A stretch of DNA of 64,000 bases from NCBI RefSeq assembly GCF_039543185.1, contig NZ_BAABJG010000013.1:38765-102764 (forward strand), in the 5' to 3' direction. Below the pieces are notes generated by a model. That model did no database searches and was not told the DNA's origin. It was given only the letters and a program-made list of their open reading frames with translations. Made by a program: the position numbers and the translations under genes. The DNA is from Paenibacillus_S vulneris. Lineage in GTDB: Bacteria > Bacillota > Bacilli > Paenibacillales > NBRC-103111. Positions 8,601-17,077 of the stretch are shown in pieces. Numbering within the stretch: the first letter of the stretch is position 1; every line of letters begins with the position of its first letter.

Positions 8601-8643
8601 AACAATCGGTTCGAGCCCCTGGGCTTGGTCCGATTGTTTTTTT
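8601..8643. terminator. Bidirectional intrinsic terminator
   Basis: AACAATCGG (8601-8609) pairs with CCGATTGTT (8630-8638); A-run on the left and T-run on the right. It closes the rightward lipoprotein-permease operon and can also close the leftward gene at 8678. Confidence 0.9.
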
Positions 8644-8677
8644 GTCTGGATACATTTCCTCTGCACTTCATTCCCTG

Positions 8678-9046
8678 TTACCTGACGCTATGAAGCGCCT
8701 CAAGTCCGGCCTCGTTATCTTTTACAAAAAAGAACTGCTTGCCATGGTTGCACTCATAAATAAAATCTCTGAGGCTCTTGCTGTTATATCCTTCAAAGTC
8801 TCCGACTACGGCGAGCTTGACTTGATAGTTGGTATATTTCTGCAGGATTTCTCCCGCAAGCTTCGTTCTCAGCTCGAAGAAGTCCTCTGTTATATTCACC
8901 TTATTCAGCAGAATTTTATGGCATTCCTCGGTGTAATTTACCGTTGCCATCAAATCCAAAGCATCCTGAACGTCGCCTATTACGATGTCGGAGCTTTCTA
9001 TTACGGCGACCTTGGAGTCGCCCCTTTGATCTATGACAATGTTCAT
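8678..9046 (-). CDS. DUF4180 domain protein
   Basis: A 122-residue soluble protein that resembles DUF4180 throughout: begins MNIVIDQRGDSKVAVIESSD, has VGDVQDALDLMATVNYTEECHKILLNK-type core and ends with FFVKDNEAGLEAL. DUF4180 proteins have no proven function. ATG start with GAGAGAGG just upstream. It sits alone between the iron operon and the ferredoxin reductase, separated from the latter by about 90 bases, so it might be read through from it, but no evidence ties it to iron. Confidence 0.75.
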   Translation of the reverse strand: MNIVIDQRGDSKVAVIESSDIVIGDVQDALDLMATVNYTEECHKILLNKVNITEDFFELRTKLAGEILQKYTNYQVKLAVVGDFEGYNSKSLRDFIYECNHGKQFFFVKDNEAGLEALHSVR

Positions 9047-9135
9047 TTCCTCTCTCCCCTCCAGCTAAATCGGAGCCAGCCTGTGTGCTCCTGTGTCCTC
9101 CATTGTACCATATATTCCCACCCACCAAAATCAGG

Positions 9136-10194
9136 CTACTCCATCATCTGTTTCACCAGCTCCCGATTGCGGGTTTTAAATACCTCGTTATGCGACGACA
9201 CCATAGCGCTCTTGCTGGCATCAGGCTGAATGAATTGCTTGGCCTTGTTCACGGCATTGGCTGCGTCTTGAAAGGCGCCGGCTATCAAATGCAGCTTGCC
9301 GTCATGCATCAGAATATCTCCGGCTGCATAAAGCCCGGGCACCGAGGTTTCGCTGTTGGCGTTTCCCGCAATATAGTCATTGTTTATCATGTCGATATTC
9401 AGACCGCTGTTTACGAGCAGGTTCGTATCCCGTTCATAGCCATGATTGATGACTACTTCATCGACGGGCAGGCACGTGACCTGGCCTGTGTCATGATGCG
9501 TCAGCTCAACCGATTCAATCGATTCATGATCAGCTGCTGCTATTAACCGGGTAATGGTCGTTTGAAAATAGCAGTGAACCGAGCTGTTCTTCAGCTGCGT
9601 TACTTGGGACTCATGGCCGGACAAGGCGTCCTTGCGGTAAGTAAGGTACACTTGCCGGGCAATCGGCTCCAGCTCATTGGCCCAATCAATGGCGGAATTC
9701 CCGCCTCCGGAAATAATAACGGTTTTATCCTTAAACTGCTTCAAGGATTTCACCGTATAGTGCAGATTGCTGACCTCATACCGTTCTGCCCCTTCGATCT
9801 CCAGCCTGGTAGGCTTCAGGATGCCGCTTCCTACGGCGACAATGACCGTTTTCGAGTAATGCTTCCGTCCGGACGCGGTATGAAGCACGAAGATCCCATC
9901 GTCGTTGCGTGTCATCGACTGCACCTTTTCATTCAGCACCACCTCAGGCTGAAACGTCAGCCCCTGCTGGACAAGCTGTTCTATGAGCTTAGCGCCGGGA
10001 ATAGGTGTGAGGCCCCCGATATCCCAGATCATCTTCTCCGGGTATACATGAACCTTTCCTCCCAGCTGCGGCTGGTATTCGATCAGCTTGGTCTTCATCT
10101 CTCTCAGACCGCTATAAAAAGTGGAATAAAGCCCTGCCGGGCCTCCTCCTATTACCGTTACGTCAAATAATTCCTCACCGTACAAATTGGTCAC
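9136..10194 (-). CDS. Ferredoxin-NADP(+) reductase, YumC type
   Basis: A 352-residue thioredoxin-reductase-like flavoprotein without the CxxC redox pair. FAD-binding IGGGPAG (15-21) and NADPH-binding SGGGNSAIDW (162-171) are clear, and the C-terminal AAGDI(L)MHDGKLHLIAGAFQDA is the FAD-contact motif of this class. Bacillus YumC reduces ferredoxin or flavodoxin with NADPH. It is divergent from a siderophore ABC operon and has a perfect Fur box 20 bases upstream of its start, so it is probably induced by iron starvation; supplying electrons for release of iron from siderophores is an attractive inference. Confidence 0.9.
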   Translation of the reverse strand: MTNLYGEELFDVTVIGGGPAGLYSTFYSGLREMKTKLIEYQPQLGGKVHVYPEKMIWDIGGLTPIPGAKLIEQLVQQGLTFQPEVVLNEKVQSMTRNDDGIFVLHTASGRKHYSKTVIVAVGSGILKPTRLEIEGAERYEVSNLHYTVKSLKQFKDKTVIISGGGNSAIDWANELEPIARQVYLTYRKDALSGHESQVTQLKNSSVHCYFQTTITRLIAAADHESIESVELTHHDTGQVTCLPVDEVVINHGYERDTNLLVNSGLNIDMINNDYIAGNANSETSVPGLYAAGDILMHDGKLHLIAGAFQDAANAVNKAKQFIQPDASKSAMVSSHNEVFKTRNRELVKQMME

Positions 10195-10212
10195 CCTCCA
10201 CCTAAATAAAAA

Positions 10213-10227
10213 TGATAATCATTATCA
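10213..10227 (-). promoter_or_regulatory. Fur box for ferredoxin-NADP reductase
   Basis: TGATAATCATTATCA, a perfect 7-1-7 Fur box, 20 bases upstream of the reductase start codon. Confidence 0.9.
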
Positions 10228-10267
10228 ATTAACTTTACACGGTATTTGACACTTTTTCAAGAACGGG

Positions 10268-10327
10268 TTGACAAGAAGAGGAAATCCTTTTATCGTATTA
10301 CAGTAGTGATATTGATAATCGTTATCA
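10268..10327 (+). promoter_or_regulatory. Promoter with Fur box for siderophore ATPase operon
   Basis: TTGACA (10268-10273), 17-base spacer, TATCGT (10291-10296). The near-perfect 7-1-7 Fur box TGATAATCGTTATCA (10313-10327) lies just after the expected transcription start, so Fur would block elongation or initiation. Confidence 0.8.
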
Positions 10328-10364
10328 ATTATATTTTTTCAGTTATGAAGAAAGGAGGTCCTTC

Positions 10365-11156
10365 ATGGTACGCCTCTACACAGACCATTTGAGCATTGGC
10401 TACGGTGAACGCATGATTGTGAAAGATCTGAGCGTGAAGATTCCGGATAAGCAAATTACGGCCATCATCGGCTCGAACGGATGCGGAAAATCTACGCTGC
10501 TCAAAGCCATCACACGGATCGTCCCCCATCAGTCCGGTGCTGTTATCCTCGATGGTGCCAATATCGCTCAAGAAAATACGAAAATGCTCGCCCAAAAGAT
10601 GGCCATTTTGCCGCAAACGCCCGAAGGAGCAAACGGCTTAACGGTCGGCGAGCTCGTATCGTACGGGCGGTTCCCTTACCAAAAAGGCCTTGGCCGGCTG
10701 ACCCCCAAGGACATGGAAGTGATTCACTGGGCACTGGAGGCAACGGGAATCGAGGCATTTAAGTACCGTCCCGTCGATGCCTTATCCGGTGGTCAGCGGC
10801 AGCGTGTATGGATCGCCATGGCGCTGGCGCAAGAAACCGACATCATCTTTTTGGATGAACCGACGACGTATTTGGACATGGCCCATCAGCTTGAGGTGCT
10901 GGAGCTTTTGCAGAAGCTGAATGCCGAGCAGGAGCGTACGATTGTCATGGTGCTCCACGATCTGAACCAAGCGGCCCGTTTTGCCGACTATATTATCGCA
11001 CTCAAGGACGGACAAATCGTCAAAGCAGGAAGCTGCGAGGAAGTTATCCGGCATGAGGTGCTCCAGCAGGTGTTTCAAATCGATGCCGAGATCGGACGAG
11101 ATCCTCGAACCGGCAAGCCCATGTGCGTGACCTATAACTTGATGAAAGGAATGTAA
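10365..11156 (+). CDS. Iron-siderophore ABC transporter ATP-binding protein (FecE/YusV-like)
   Basis: A 263-residue ATPase. Walker A GSNGCGKST (36-44), Q-loop ILPQ, signature LSGGQRQR (140-147), Walker B IIFLDE (161-165), switch H198 in VLHDLNQAARFAD, the typical FecE ending ILKDG/ALKDGQIVKAG. The PQTPEGANGLTVGELVSYGRFPY stretch is characteristic of YusV/FepC-type proteins. AAAGGAGG lies six bases before the ATG. First gene of a four-gene operon with lipoprotein 2 and permeases 2A/2B; as the only siderophore ATPase in the island it may also energise permeases 1A/1B. Confidence 0.94.
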   Translation: MVRLYTDHLSIGYGERMIVKDLSVKIPDKQITAIIGSNGCGKSTLLKAITRIVPHQSGAVILDGANIAQENTKMLAQKMAILPQTPEGANGLTVGELVSYGRFPYQKGLGRLTPKDMEVIHWALEATGIEAFKYRPVDALSGGQRQRVWIAMALAQETDIIFLDEPTTYLDMAHQLEVLELLQKLNAEQERTIVMVLHDLNQAARFADYIIALKDGQIVKAGSCEEVIRHEVLQQVFQIDAEIGRDPRTGKPMCVTYNLMKGM

Positions 11157-11164
11157 CCCACCCG

Positions 11165-12085
11165 ATGAAAAAAGTGCTGATCCCGCTTCTGACCTTGATG
11201 CTCTTCATAAGCGCTTGCGGCAATCCGGCCGCCCAACCATCCGAAGGCTCTACCTCCAAGAATTCCGCTTCATCCGGAACCATTACCTACCAGTCGGAGT
11301 CCGGCCCTATTCAGGTCCCTGCCGACCCTAAACGCGTAGTTGTGCTTTCCTCCTTCGCAGGCAGCGTGATATCCCTGGGCGTCAATCTGGTCGGTGTCGA
11401 CTCCTGGTCCAAGATGAACCCGAACTTCGATGCCAAATTAAAAAACGTTCAGGAAGTATCCGACGAAAATCTGGAAAAAATCATCGAGCTGGATCCCGAT
11501 CTGATTATCGGCTTGTCCAGTATCAAAAACATCGATAAGCTGAAACAAATCGCGCCAACGGTCACTTATACCTATGGCAAGGTCGATTATTTAACCCAGT
11601 TCGTGGAGATCGGCAAGCTGTTGAACAAGGAGAAGGAAGCCAAGGCTTGGGTAGACGACTTTAAACAGCGCGCCGAAAAGGCCGGAAGTGACATCAAAGC
11701 CAAGATCGGCGAAAATGCCACTGTCTCCGTTATCGAGAATTTTAACAAGCAGCTCTATGTGTATGGAGATAACTTTGGGCGCGGAACCGAAATTTTGTAC
11801 CAAACCATGAAGCTGAACATGCCGGATAAAGTGAAGGAAACGGCTCTCAAGGCAGGCTACTATGCGCTGTCCGTGGAGGTCTTGCCCGCTTATGCCGGCG
11901 ATTATGTGATTTTCAGTAAAAACAATGAAGCCGACAATGCCTTTCAGCAAACTGACACGTATAAAAATATTCCAGCCGTTAAGAACCATCACGTCTTCGA
12001 AGCCGACGCCAAAGCATTCTACTTCAATGATCCTATAACATTGGATTACCAGCTCAATTTCATTATCAAAAGCTTTCTAGGGTGA
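11165..12085 (+). CDS. Iron-siderophore ABC transporter substrate-binding lipoprotein 2
   Basis: A 306-residue helical-backbone binding protein. Signal peptide with lipobox ISAC (Cys18), linker SEGSTSKNSASSG, then ITYQSESGPIQVPADPKRVVVL and IIELDPDLIIGLSS, the FecB-type fold. Only a weak ribosome binding site (AAGGAATG) precedes the ATG, nine bases after the ATPase stop, so translational coupling is likely. Sequence is clearly different from lipoprotein 1, implying another siderophore. Close in type to Bacillus YxeB/FeuA-like receptors, not assignable further. Confidence 0.92.
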   Translation: MKKVLIPLLTLMLFISACGNPAAQPSEGSTSKNSASSGTITYQSESGPIQVPADPKRVVVLSSFAGSVISLGVNLVGVDSWSKMNPNFDAKLKNVQEVSDENLEKIIELDPDLIIGLSSIKNIDKLKQIAPTVTYTYGKVDYLTQFVEIGKLLNKEKEAKAWVDDFKQRAEKAGSDIKAKIGENATVSVIENFNKQLYVYGDNFGRGTEILYQTMKLNMPDKVKETALKAGYYALSVEVLPAYAGDYVIFSKNNEADNAFQQTDTYKNIPAVKNHHVFEADAKAFYFNDPITLDYQLNFIIKSFLG

Positions 12086-12091
12086 TCACTC

Positions 12092-13102
12092 ATGAAGAAA
12101 GAGACTGAACGTCCCTCCGCTTTCGTATACAAATGGATAGCTGGAGTTGTCTGCTTGGTTGCTATGTTCGTGGTGTCTATGGTGTTCGGCGCAGCCGATA
12201 CGACGCTCAAAGACGTCTGGCTCGCGCTAACCTCCCAGGCTGCTGGGGAGAAGCTCTCGCTGCTGCGCGAGATTCGCCTGCCTCGTGAAATTGCGGCTAT
12301 GTTCGTCGGCGCGGCATTGGCCGTATCCGGTGCGATCATGCAGGGCATGACGCGCAATCCCCTTGCCGACCCCGGTCTGCTCGGACTCACCGCCGGGGCC
12401 AACGCTGCGCTTGCGGCAACCATGGCACTCCTGCCTTCGGCTAATTATGTTTCTATTATGGCGGCCTGCTTTGTCGGAGCAGCTGTCGGCTCCGGGATGG
12501 TGTACGGGATCGGGGCAATGAGAAAAGGCGGCTTCTCCCCCCTTCGCCTCGTTTTGGCCGGGGCTGCTGTCTCCACCTTCTTGTACGCCATTGCGGAAGG
12601 GATTGGGCTCGCCTTTAAGATCTCCAAGGATGTATCCATGTGGACATCCGGAGGCATCAGCGGGACCTCGTGGAGCCAGCTTCAAATCATCGTCCCGTTT
12701 ATCGTAACGGGGATTTTCATTGCCATTGTACTATCCCGGCAGCTGACAATCCTCAGCCTGAGTGAAGAAGTGGCTGTCGGCTTAGGCCAGAACACCTGGA
12801 GAGTGAAGACCATCCTGTTTGTCGTCACGATCCTGCTTGCCGGCGCTTCCGTCGCCCTGGTCGGAAACATGACCTTCATCGGCCTCATGATTCCGCATAT
12901 CGTACGTGCGTCCGCAGGCAAGGATTATCGGTTCACCCTTCCCATGTCCGCATTGGCAGGAGCCTCCTTCATGCTGCTTGCGGATACGCTTGGCCGTACG
13001 ATGAATGCGCCTTATGAGACCCCGGTGGCGGCCGTAGTCGCTATCATGGGCCTGCCGTTCTTTCTGTTCATCGTGCATAAAGGAGGCAAAGCGTACTCAT
13101 GA
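12092..13102 (+). CDS. FecCD-type iron-siderophore permease 2A
   Basis: A 336-residue multi-pass protein with LRLPREIAAMFVGAALAVSG-type start, MTRNPLADPGLLGLTAGANA, NMTFIGLMIPHIVR and YETPVAAVVAIMGLPFFLFI. It follows lipoprotein 2 after six bases and overlaps permease 2B by four bases. Forms the channel with 2B for the FecE-type ATPase at 10365. Confidence 0.93.
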   Translation: MKKETERPSAFVYKWIAGVVCLVAMFVVSMVFGAADTTLKDVWLALTSQAAGEKLSLLREIRLPREIAAMFVGAALAVSGAIMQGMTRNPLADPGLLGLTAGANAALAATMALLPSANYVSIMAACFVGAAVGSGMVYGIGAMRKGGFSPLRLVLAGAAVSTFLYAIAEGIGLAFKISKDVSMWTSGGISGTSWSQLQIIVPFIVTGIFIAIVLSRQLTILSLSEEVAVGLGQNTWRVKTILFVVTILLAGASVALVGNMTFIGLMIPHIVRASAGKDYRFTLPMSALAGASFMLLADTLGRTMNAPYETPVAAVVAIMGLPFFLFIVHKGGKAYS

Positions 13103-14106
13103 TCCATCCGGCCCTAATCAAAAAGCAGCGCCTGATTCTGATCATCCTGCTGGCGCTTATCGTCATTACCATCGTTGTCGGGATGGGCATGGGATATTCC
13201 AAGCTGCCTTATCATCGGCTGATCCCGACCCTGCTTGGTCAAGGCACCTTCAAGGAAGAGTTCGTGTTCTTCTCCGTTCGGCTTCCGAGAATAGTGATTA
13301 CCCTGCTAGCCGGTATGGCTTTGGCGCTTTCGGGTGCCATTCTTCAAGGTATTACCCGGAACGATCTGGCCGATCCCGGCATCATAGGCATTAACTCCGG
13401 GGCAGGCGCGGCCATAGCTGTTTTCTTTTTGTTTTTTCCTGTACAGGCCGGCTCCTTCGTTTATTTACTGCCGCTTGTCGCTTTTGCCGGGGCTTGTCTT
13501 ACGGCTTGTCTTATTTATGTATTTTCGTATAACCGGCACACCGGCCTGCAGCCTGTCAAATTGGTGCTGACGGGAGTCGGATTTTCCATGGCCCTCTCCG
13601 GGCTGATGATTGTGCTGATATCGTCGGCCGAGCGCACCAAAGTCGATTTTATATCCAAGTGGCTGGCCGGCAGTATATGGGGAGTGGATTGGCCTTTTAT
13701 AGGGGCTCTCCTGCCTTGGCTGATTATCCTTATCCCTTTCGTACTGTACAAGGCCCAACGATTGAATCTGCTTTCTCTCCATGAGCCTGTAGCTGTAGGA
13801 ATCGGGGTATCGATCCAGAAGGAACGACTCATCTTGCTGTTAACCGCCGTGGCCTTAGCCGCCTCAGCCGTTTCCGTTACAGGGGGAATAGCTTTCGTCG
13901 GGCTGATGGCCCCTCATATTGCCAAAGCCCTGGTTGGTCCAAGGCATCAATTATTTATGCCTCTTGCCATCCTGCTGGGCGCCTGGCTGCTCCTAATCGC
14001 CGATACGATCGGGCGGCAGGTCGTCGACCCCGATGGGATTCCGGCGGGCATTATGGTTGCTTTGATCGGAGCGCCCTATTTTATGTACTTGCTGCTGAAA
14101 AAGTAG
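13099..14106 (+). CDS. FecCD-type iron-siderophore permease 2B
   Basis: A 335-residue partner of 2A: VRLPRIVITLLAGMALALSG, ITRNDLADPGIIGINSGAGA (Asp replaces the usual Pro), GGIAFVGLMAPHIAK and DGIPAGIMVALIGAPYFMYLLLKK at the C-terminus. Last gene of the operon, followed by a terminator. Confidence 0.93.
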   Translation: MIHPALIKKQRLILIILLALIVITIVVGMGMGYSKLPYHRLIPTLLGQGTFKEEFVFFSVRLPRIVITLLAGMALALSGAILQGITRNDLADPGIIGINSGAGAAIAVFFLFFPVQAGSFVYLLPLVAFAGACLTACLIYVFSYNRHTGLQPVKLVLTGVGFSMALSGLMIVLISSAERTKVDFISKWLAGSIWGVDWPFIGALLPWLIILIPFVLYKAQRLNLLSLHEPVAVGIGVSIQKERLILLLTAVALAASAVSVTGGIAFVGLMAPHIAKALVGPRHQLFMPLAILLGAWLLLIADTIGRQVVDPDGIPAGIMVALIGAPYFMYLLLKK

Positions 14107-14155
14107 CTGCAAGAGACCCGTTGAGGGGGAGCTTTGGCTTCGATAGTGCTAAAAA

Positions 14156-14196
14156 ACAAACCAGTCCGTTACACCGAAGTGTTGGACTGGTTTTTA
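14156..14196. terminator. Bidirectional intrinsic terminator
   Basis: AAACCAGTCC (14158-14167) pairs with GGACTGGTTT (14184-14193), flanked by A-run and T-run. Closes the iron operon from the left and the leftward helicase gene from the right. Confidence 0.9.
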
Positions 14197-14197
14197 G

Positions 14198-16879
14198 TCA
14201 TGAAATGAGGGCCGGATAGGGAGAACCCTTGTAGAACAGAAAGAGTTCATGTAGCGCTCGGGTAGCCGCCACATACAAGAATCTCTGTGCCAGATCATCC
14301 TCACTCTCATATTGATAGGACGAAGCGTCAACAACGACCACCGCATCGAATTCCAGCCCTTTGGCCAGATAGGTTGGAATCCATACCATACCACCTTCAT
14401 ACGTTGCCGACGGATCCGATATCACTTCTCCTCTGGCGTTCGGGGGCATTATTTCCCTGAGACGCACTAAGGTATCCAAATGACGGGCGATGATAGCAAT
14501 ATTCACTCTCTTGCGCTCTATCCATTTGTCTTTCAAGGAAAAAATAGCTTCTGCAATGCCCGCATCATCTGTAAATCTACGGATGACGGGTTCTTCCCCA
14601 TTTCTCAAAACTGGCAGTGAGGTCGTGTACCGCCCCCTGCTCCAAGGCTCTATAATGCGATTGGCCAACCGGGTAATTGGAATCGTAGAGCGGTAGCTCG
14701 TACTTAATTCATAATACTCAGGCTTGATTTGCAGCTTCAATTCGTCCCACCGCTCGATGCCCCGGAAGGAAAATATACTTTGCCCCAAATCCCCAAGCAG
14801 CATCAATGAACCCTCTTCTGCCGTTTCCTCCACACACCGGATCTGCATAGCACTGAAATCTTGAGCTTCATCCACAATAACATATTGGTATTTAGCCGGA
14901 TCGCCATACAGCACTTTATGAATCTGCAGCAGCACGGCAAGATCGTCGAACTCGACTTCCCGTTTTCCCGCCATTTCTTCGGCTCTGAGGGTAAAAAATG
15001 AGGCCTCCTCCCCATTCAGTTGAAACAATTGGGCCAAGTCATCTGCCGCACCCGGTCCGGACAAAATGTCGCAATAAACGTCGTATGCCGTTACCGCTCT
15101 CCACAATGTCTTGAACTCGGACAGCGCCTCCGTAAACGATTGGTCCCTTGCCGCCTGCTCGCCGGTTTCTTCTTCTAACGCTTTCATGAATGAGTCGTAG
15201 CGATTCTCAATACGCCTTATGATTTGTTCTCGTCTCTTGGCGTAGGGGGAATACCGGTAATCCTCCTGAAACCACTTGGACATCTCCGTCTGAGGGATTC
15301 GGAATGTCCCGAACGAGGTATGGGCCTCGATGGTGCAAGGCGGCCGGAATTTACGGTCTATCCAGGATTTCAGGCTCGCAAGGACCCACCCGCTGAATTC
15401 AAATGATCCCTTCAGCTTGGCTATCCACTCCAGCCGTTGATTATCAGACCTGTTCTTCGGATGTATCGAGTCATAGAAGCTTCGATACCGTATGGGATGT
15501 CCCTTAAGCTTCAATAAGTCTAATGCCCATTCCTCGAAAGTCGTTTGCTGAACATCCGTTACGCCGAGGGCAGGTAAAACGTTTTGAATATATTGCAGAA
15601 ACATTTTGTTAGGCCCGAAAATGATAACCCTTTGCGGGGTCATATGAGGATGCATTCGCAGCAGATAGGCCAGGCGGTGTATGGCGATAGTCGTTTTGCC
15701 GCTGCCTGCCGAGCCTTGAATGATGAGAGGGACTGTTTTGTCGGCGCGAATGATTTCATTTTGTTCCGGCTGAATCGTTTCGACAATATCCTTTAAGGAG
15801 TCACCCGTATTTTGCTGCAGTCTCTCATAGAGAATAGGGTCAAAATAGTCCTGCTTCTGATGCTCTACCCAATTGCTGTCATGAATTCGAACAAGCGTAC
15901 CGCTATGAATGGTCATTTGCCTTATGAGAGTGACAACTCCGGTTCCAAGCGAACAAGTCACGGGACCCAGCTCTTTTTTATAAAATACATTGGCTGCAGG
16001 CGCCTCCCAATTCGTTACATAGCTCTCGATCCCCATGCGGCCGATGTAGATTTTGGAGCCCTGCCCTGCATCCGAATGAAAGTCATAACGTCCGAAAAAC
16101 GGACTGTCATAGGCCTCCTCCAGCCTCCTGATCGTTCCCGCATACCGATTGCGCAATATGGATTCTGCGTAGGCGTCCCCTGCACCAAACCCATTGTGAG
16201 AAGATCGTTTATGAGATTGAATGACTTGGGCAATAGTCGATTGGGTCTTTTTCAAATAGGCATTCTCCTCTTCATAAGCCGGATGGACCGCCGAGGAACG
16301 GCTGGTGCCGCTGCTTGTCGTGCGTTTACCATCCTCGGGAACTGGGGCTTGCACCGTGGAAAACAACTCCAGCATCGGCTGATGCCTGCTGTCTTCCGCC
16401 ATTTTTATCGCCGATATGCCCACTTCATTCGTTAAATAAGGATCGGCTCCCGCTTGTATTAAAAGCCTGGCCAAATAGACCCAGCCTTTTTGAGCGCAAT
16501 ACATCAACGGATTATAGCCGCTATCGTCAAACACGTTAGGGTCGATCCCCTCCGACAGGATCCGTTCCGACTCATTGACCTGCCCGGATTTTATAGCATC
16601 AATCAAATGCCTGGAACGAAGGTGTTTTGCCCTTTCTAGATCAGCTTGTATACGTTCTTTTGAATGCACCGTATGTCCTGGAACAGAGGCGCCTGTATTC
16701 GAGCCGCGGGGTTCCTTCACTTCATTATCAACCTGACGAACGGAGGATGCTGCAGATGATACGCTTGCAGAAGGATTCGCAGGGCTATTCTTCTTTGCTT
16801 CAACCGTTTCGTGCGTGCTCCTCTCAGTCTTGGAGGCAGGGGTCTTATCGAGACCAAGCAGCTTCAATAAAAAACTCAA
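14198..16879 (-). CDS. Ankyrin-repeat / UvrD-like (HelD-type) helicase fusion
   Basis: An 893-residue protein. Residues about 90-175 hold two to three ankyrin repeats (DPNVFDDSGYNPLMYCAQKG, AGADPYLTNEVGISAIKMAED), preceded by a charged low-complexity linker. From about 220 on it is a superfamily 1 helicase: motif I GSAGSGKTT (near 387), motif II VDEAQDF (near 671), motif III LGDLGQSIF, then SYRST, AKGLEFDAVVVVDA and motif VI YVAATRAL (near 870). The helicase half, with an early coiled region before motif I, resembles HelD, the RNA-polymerase recycling helicase. I chose the TTG at 16879 because AAAGGAGAG lies about eight bases upstream; the frame stays open to 17002 but codes there for a basic stretch without a ribosome site. 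The ankyrin fusion is unusual. Confidence 0.85.
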   Translation of the reverse strand: MSFLLKLLGLDKTPASKTERSTHETVEAKKNSPANPSASVSSAASSVRQVDNEVKEPRGSNTGASVPGHTVHSKERIQADLERAKHLRSRHLIDAIKSGQVNESERILSEGIDPNVFDDSGYNPLMYCAQKGWVYLARLLIQAGADPYLTNEVGISAIKMAEDSRHQPMLELFSTVQAPVPEDGKRTTSSGTSRSSAVHPAYEEENAYLKKTQSTIAQVIQSHKRSSHNGFGAGDAYAESILRNRYAGTIRRLEEAYDSPFFGRYDFHSDAGQGSKIYIGRMGIESYVTNWEAPAANVFYKKELGPVTCSLGTGVVTLIRQMTIHSGTLVRIHDSNWVEHQKQDYFDPILYERLQQNTGDSLKDIVETIQPEQNEIIRADKTVPLIIQGSAGSGKTTIAIHRLAYLLRMHPHMTPQRVIIFGPNKMFLQYIQNVLPALGVTDVQQTTFEEWALDLLKLKGHPIRYRSFYDSIHPKNRSDNQRLEWIAKLKGSFEFSGWVLASLKSWIDRKFRPPCTIEAHTSFGTFRIPQTEMSKWFQEDYRYSPYAKRREQIIRRIENRYDSFMKALEEETGEQAARDQSFTEALSEFKTLWRAVTAYDVYCDILSGPGAADDLAQLFQLNGEEASFFTLRAEEMAGKREVEFDDLAVLLQIHKVLYGDPAKYQYVIVDEAQDFSAMQIRCVEETAEEGSLMLLGDLGQSIFSFRGIERWDELKLQIKPEYYELSTSYRSTIPITRLANRIIEPWSRGRYTTSLPVLRNGEEPVIRRFTDDAGIAEAIFSLKDKWIERKRVNIAIIARHLDTLVRLREIMPPNARGEVISDPSATYEGGMVWIPTYLAKGLEFDAVVVVDASSYQYESEDDLAQRFLYVAATRALHELFLFYKGSPYPALIS

Positions 16880-17009
16880 TACTTGCTCTCTCCTTTTCTT
16901 TACATGTCTCTTAGTAGAGCAGCTTAATTGTCTATGTAGCAAAAGAAAGCCTTTCTTATATTTTCGGTTCGAATCTAGTTCGATTTTACTATTCTGTGGC
17001 ACCCAGCAA

Positions 17010-17054
17010 ATAAAAAAGACACTCCAAAGGGCCTGCTTCCCTACAGAATGCCTC
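17010..17054 (-). terminator. Possible terminator of histidine phosphatase gene
   Basis: On the minus strand GGCATTCT can pair with GGAGTGTC (several G-U pairs), followed by TTTTTTAT. Right place, weak stem. Confidence 0.4.
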
Positions 17055-17077
17055 AGAAATAATCAATTCCGAATTTA

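Noticed and set aside
8102..9229. A 375-codon plus-strand frame.
   Set aside because: It runs out of frame through permease 1B, over a terminator and antisense to the DUF4180 gene; Arg/His-rich composition is that of a shadow frame.
16879..17002. N-terminal extension of the ankyrin-helicase to 17002.
   Set aside because: No ribosome site for the ATG; a good AAAGGAGAG precedes the internal TTG.
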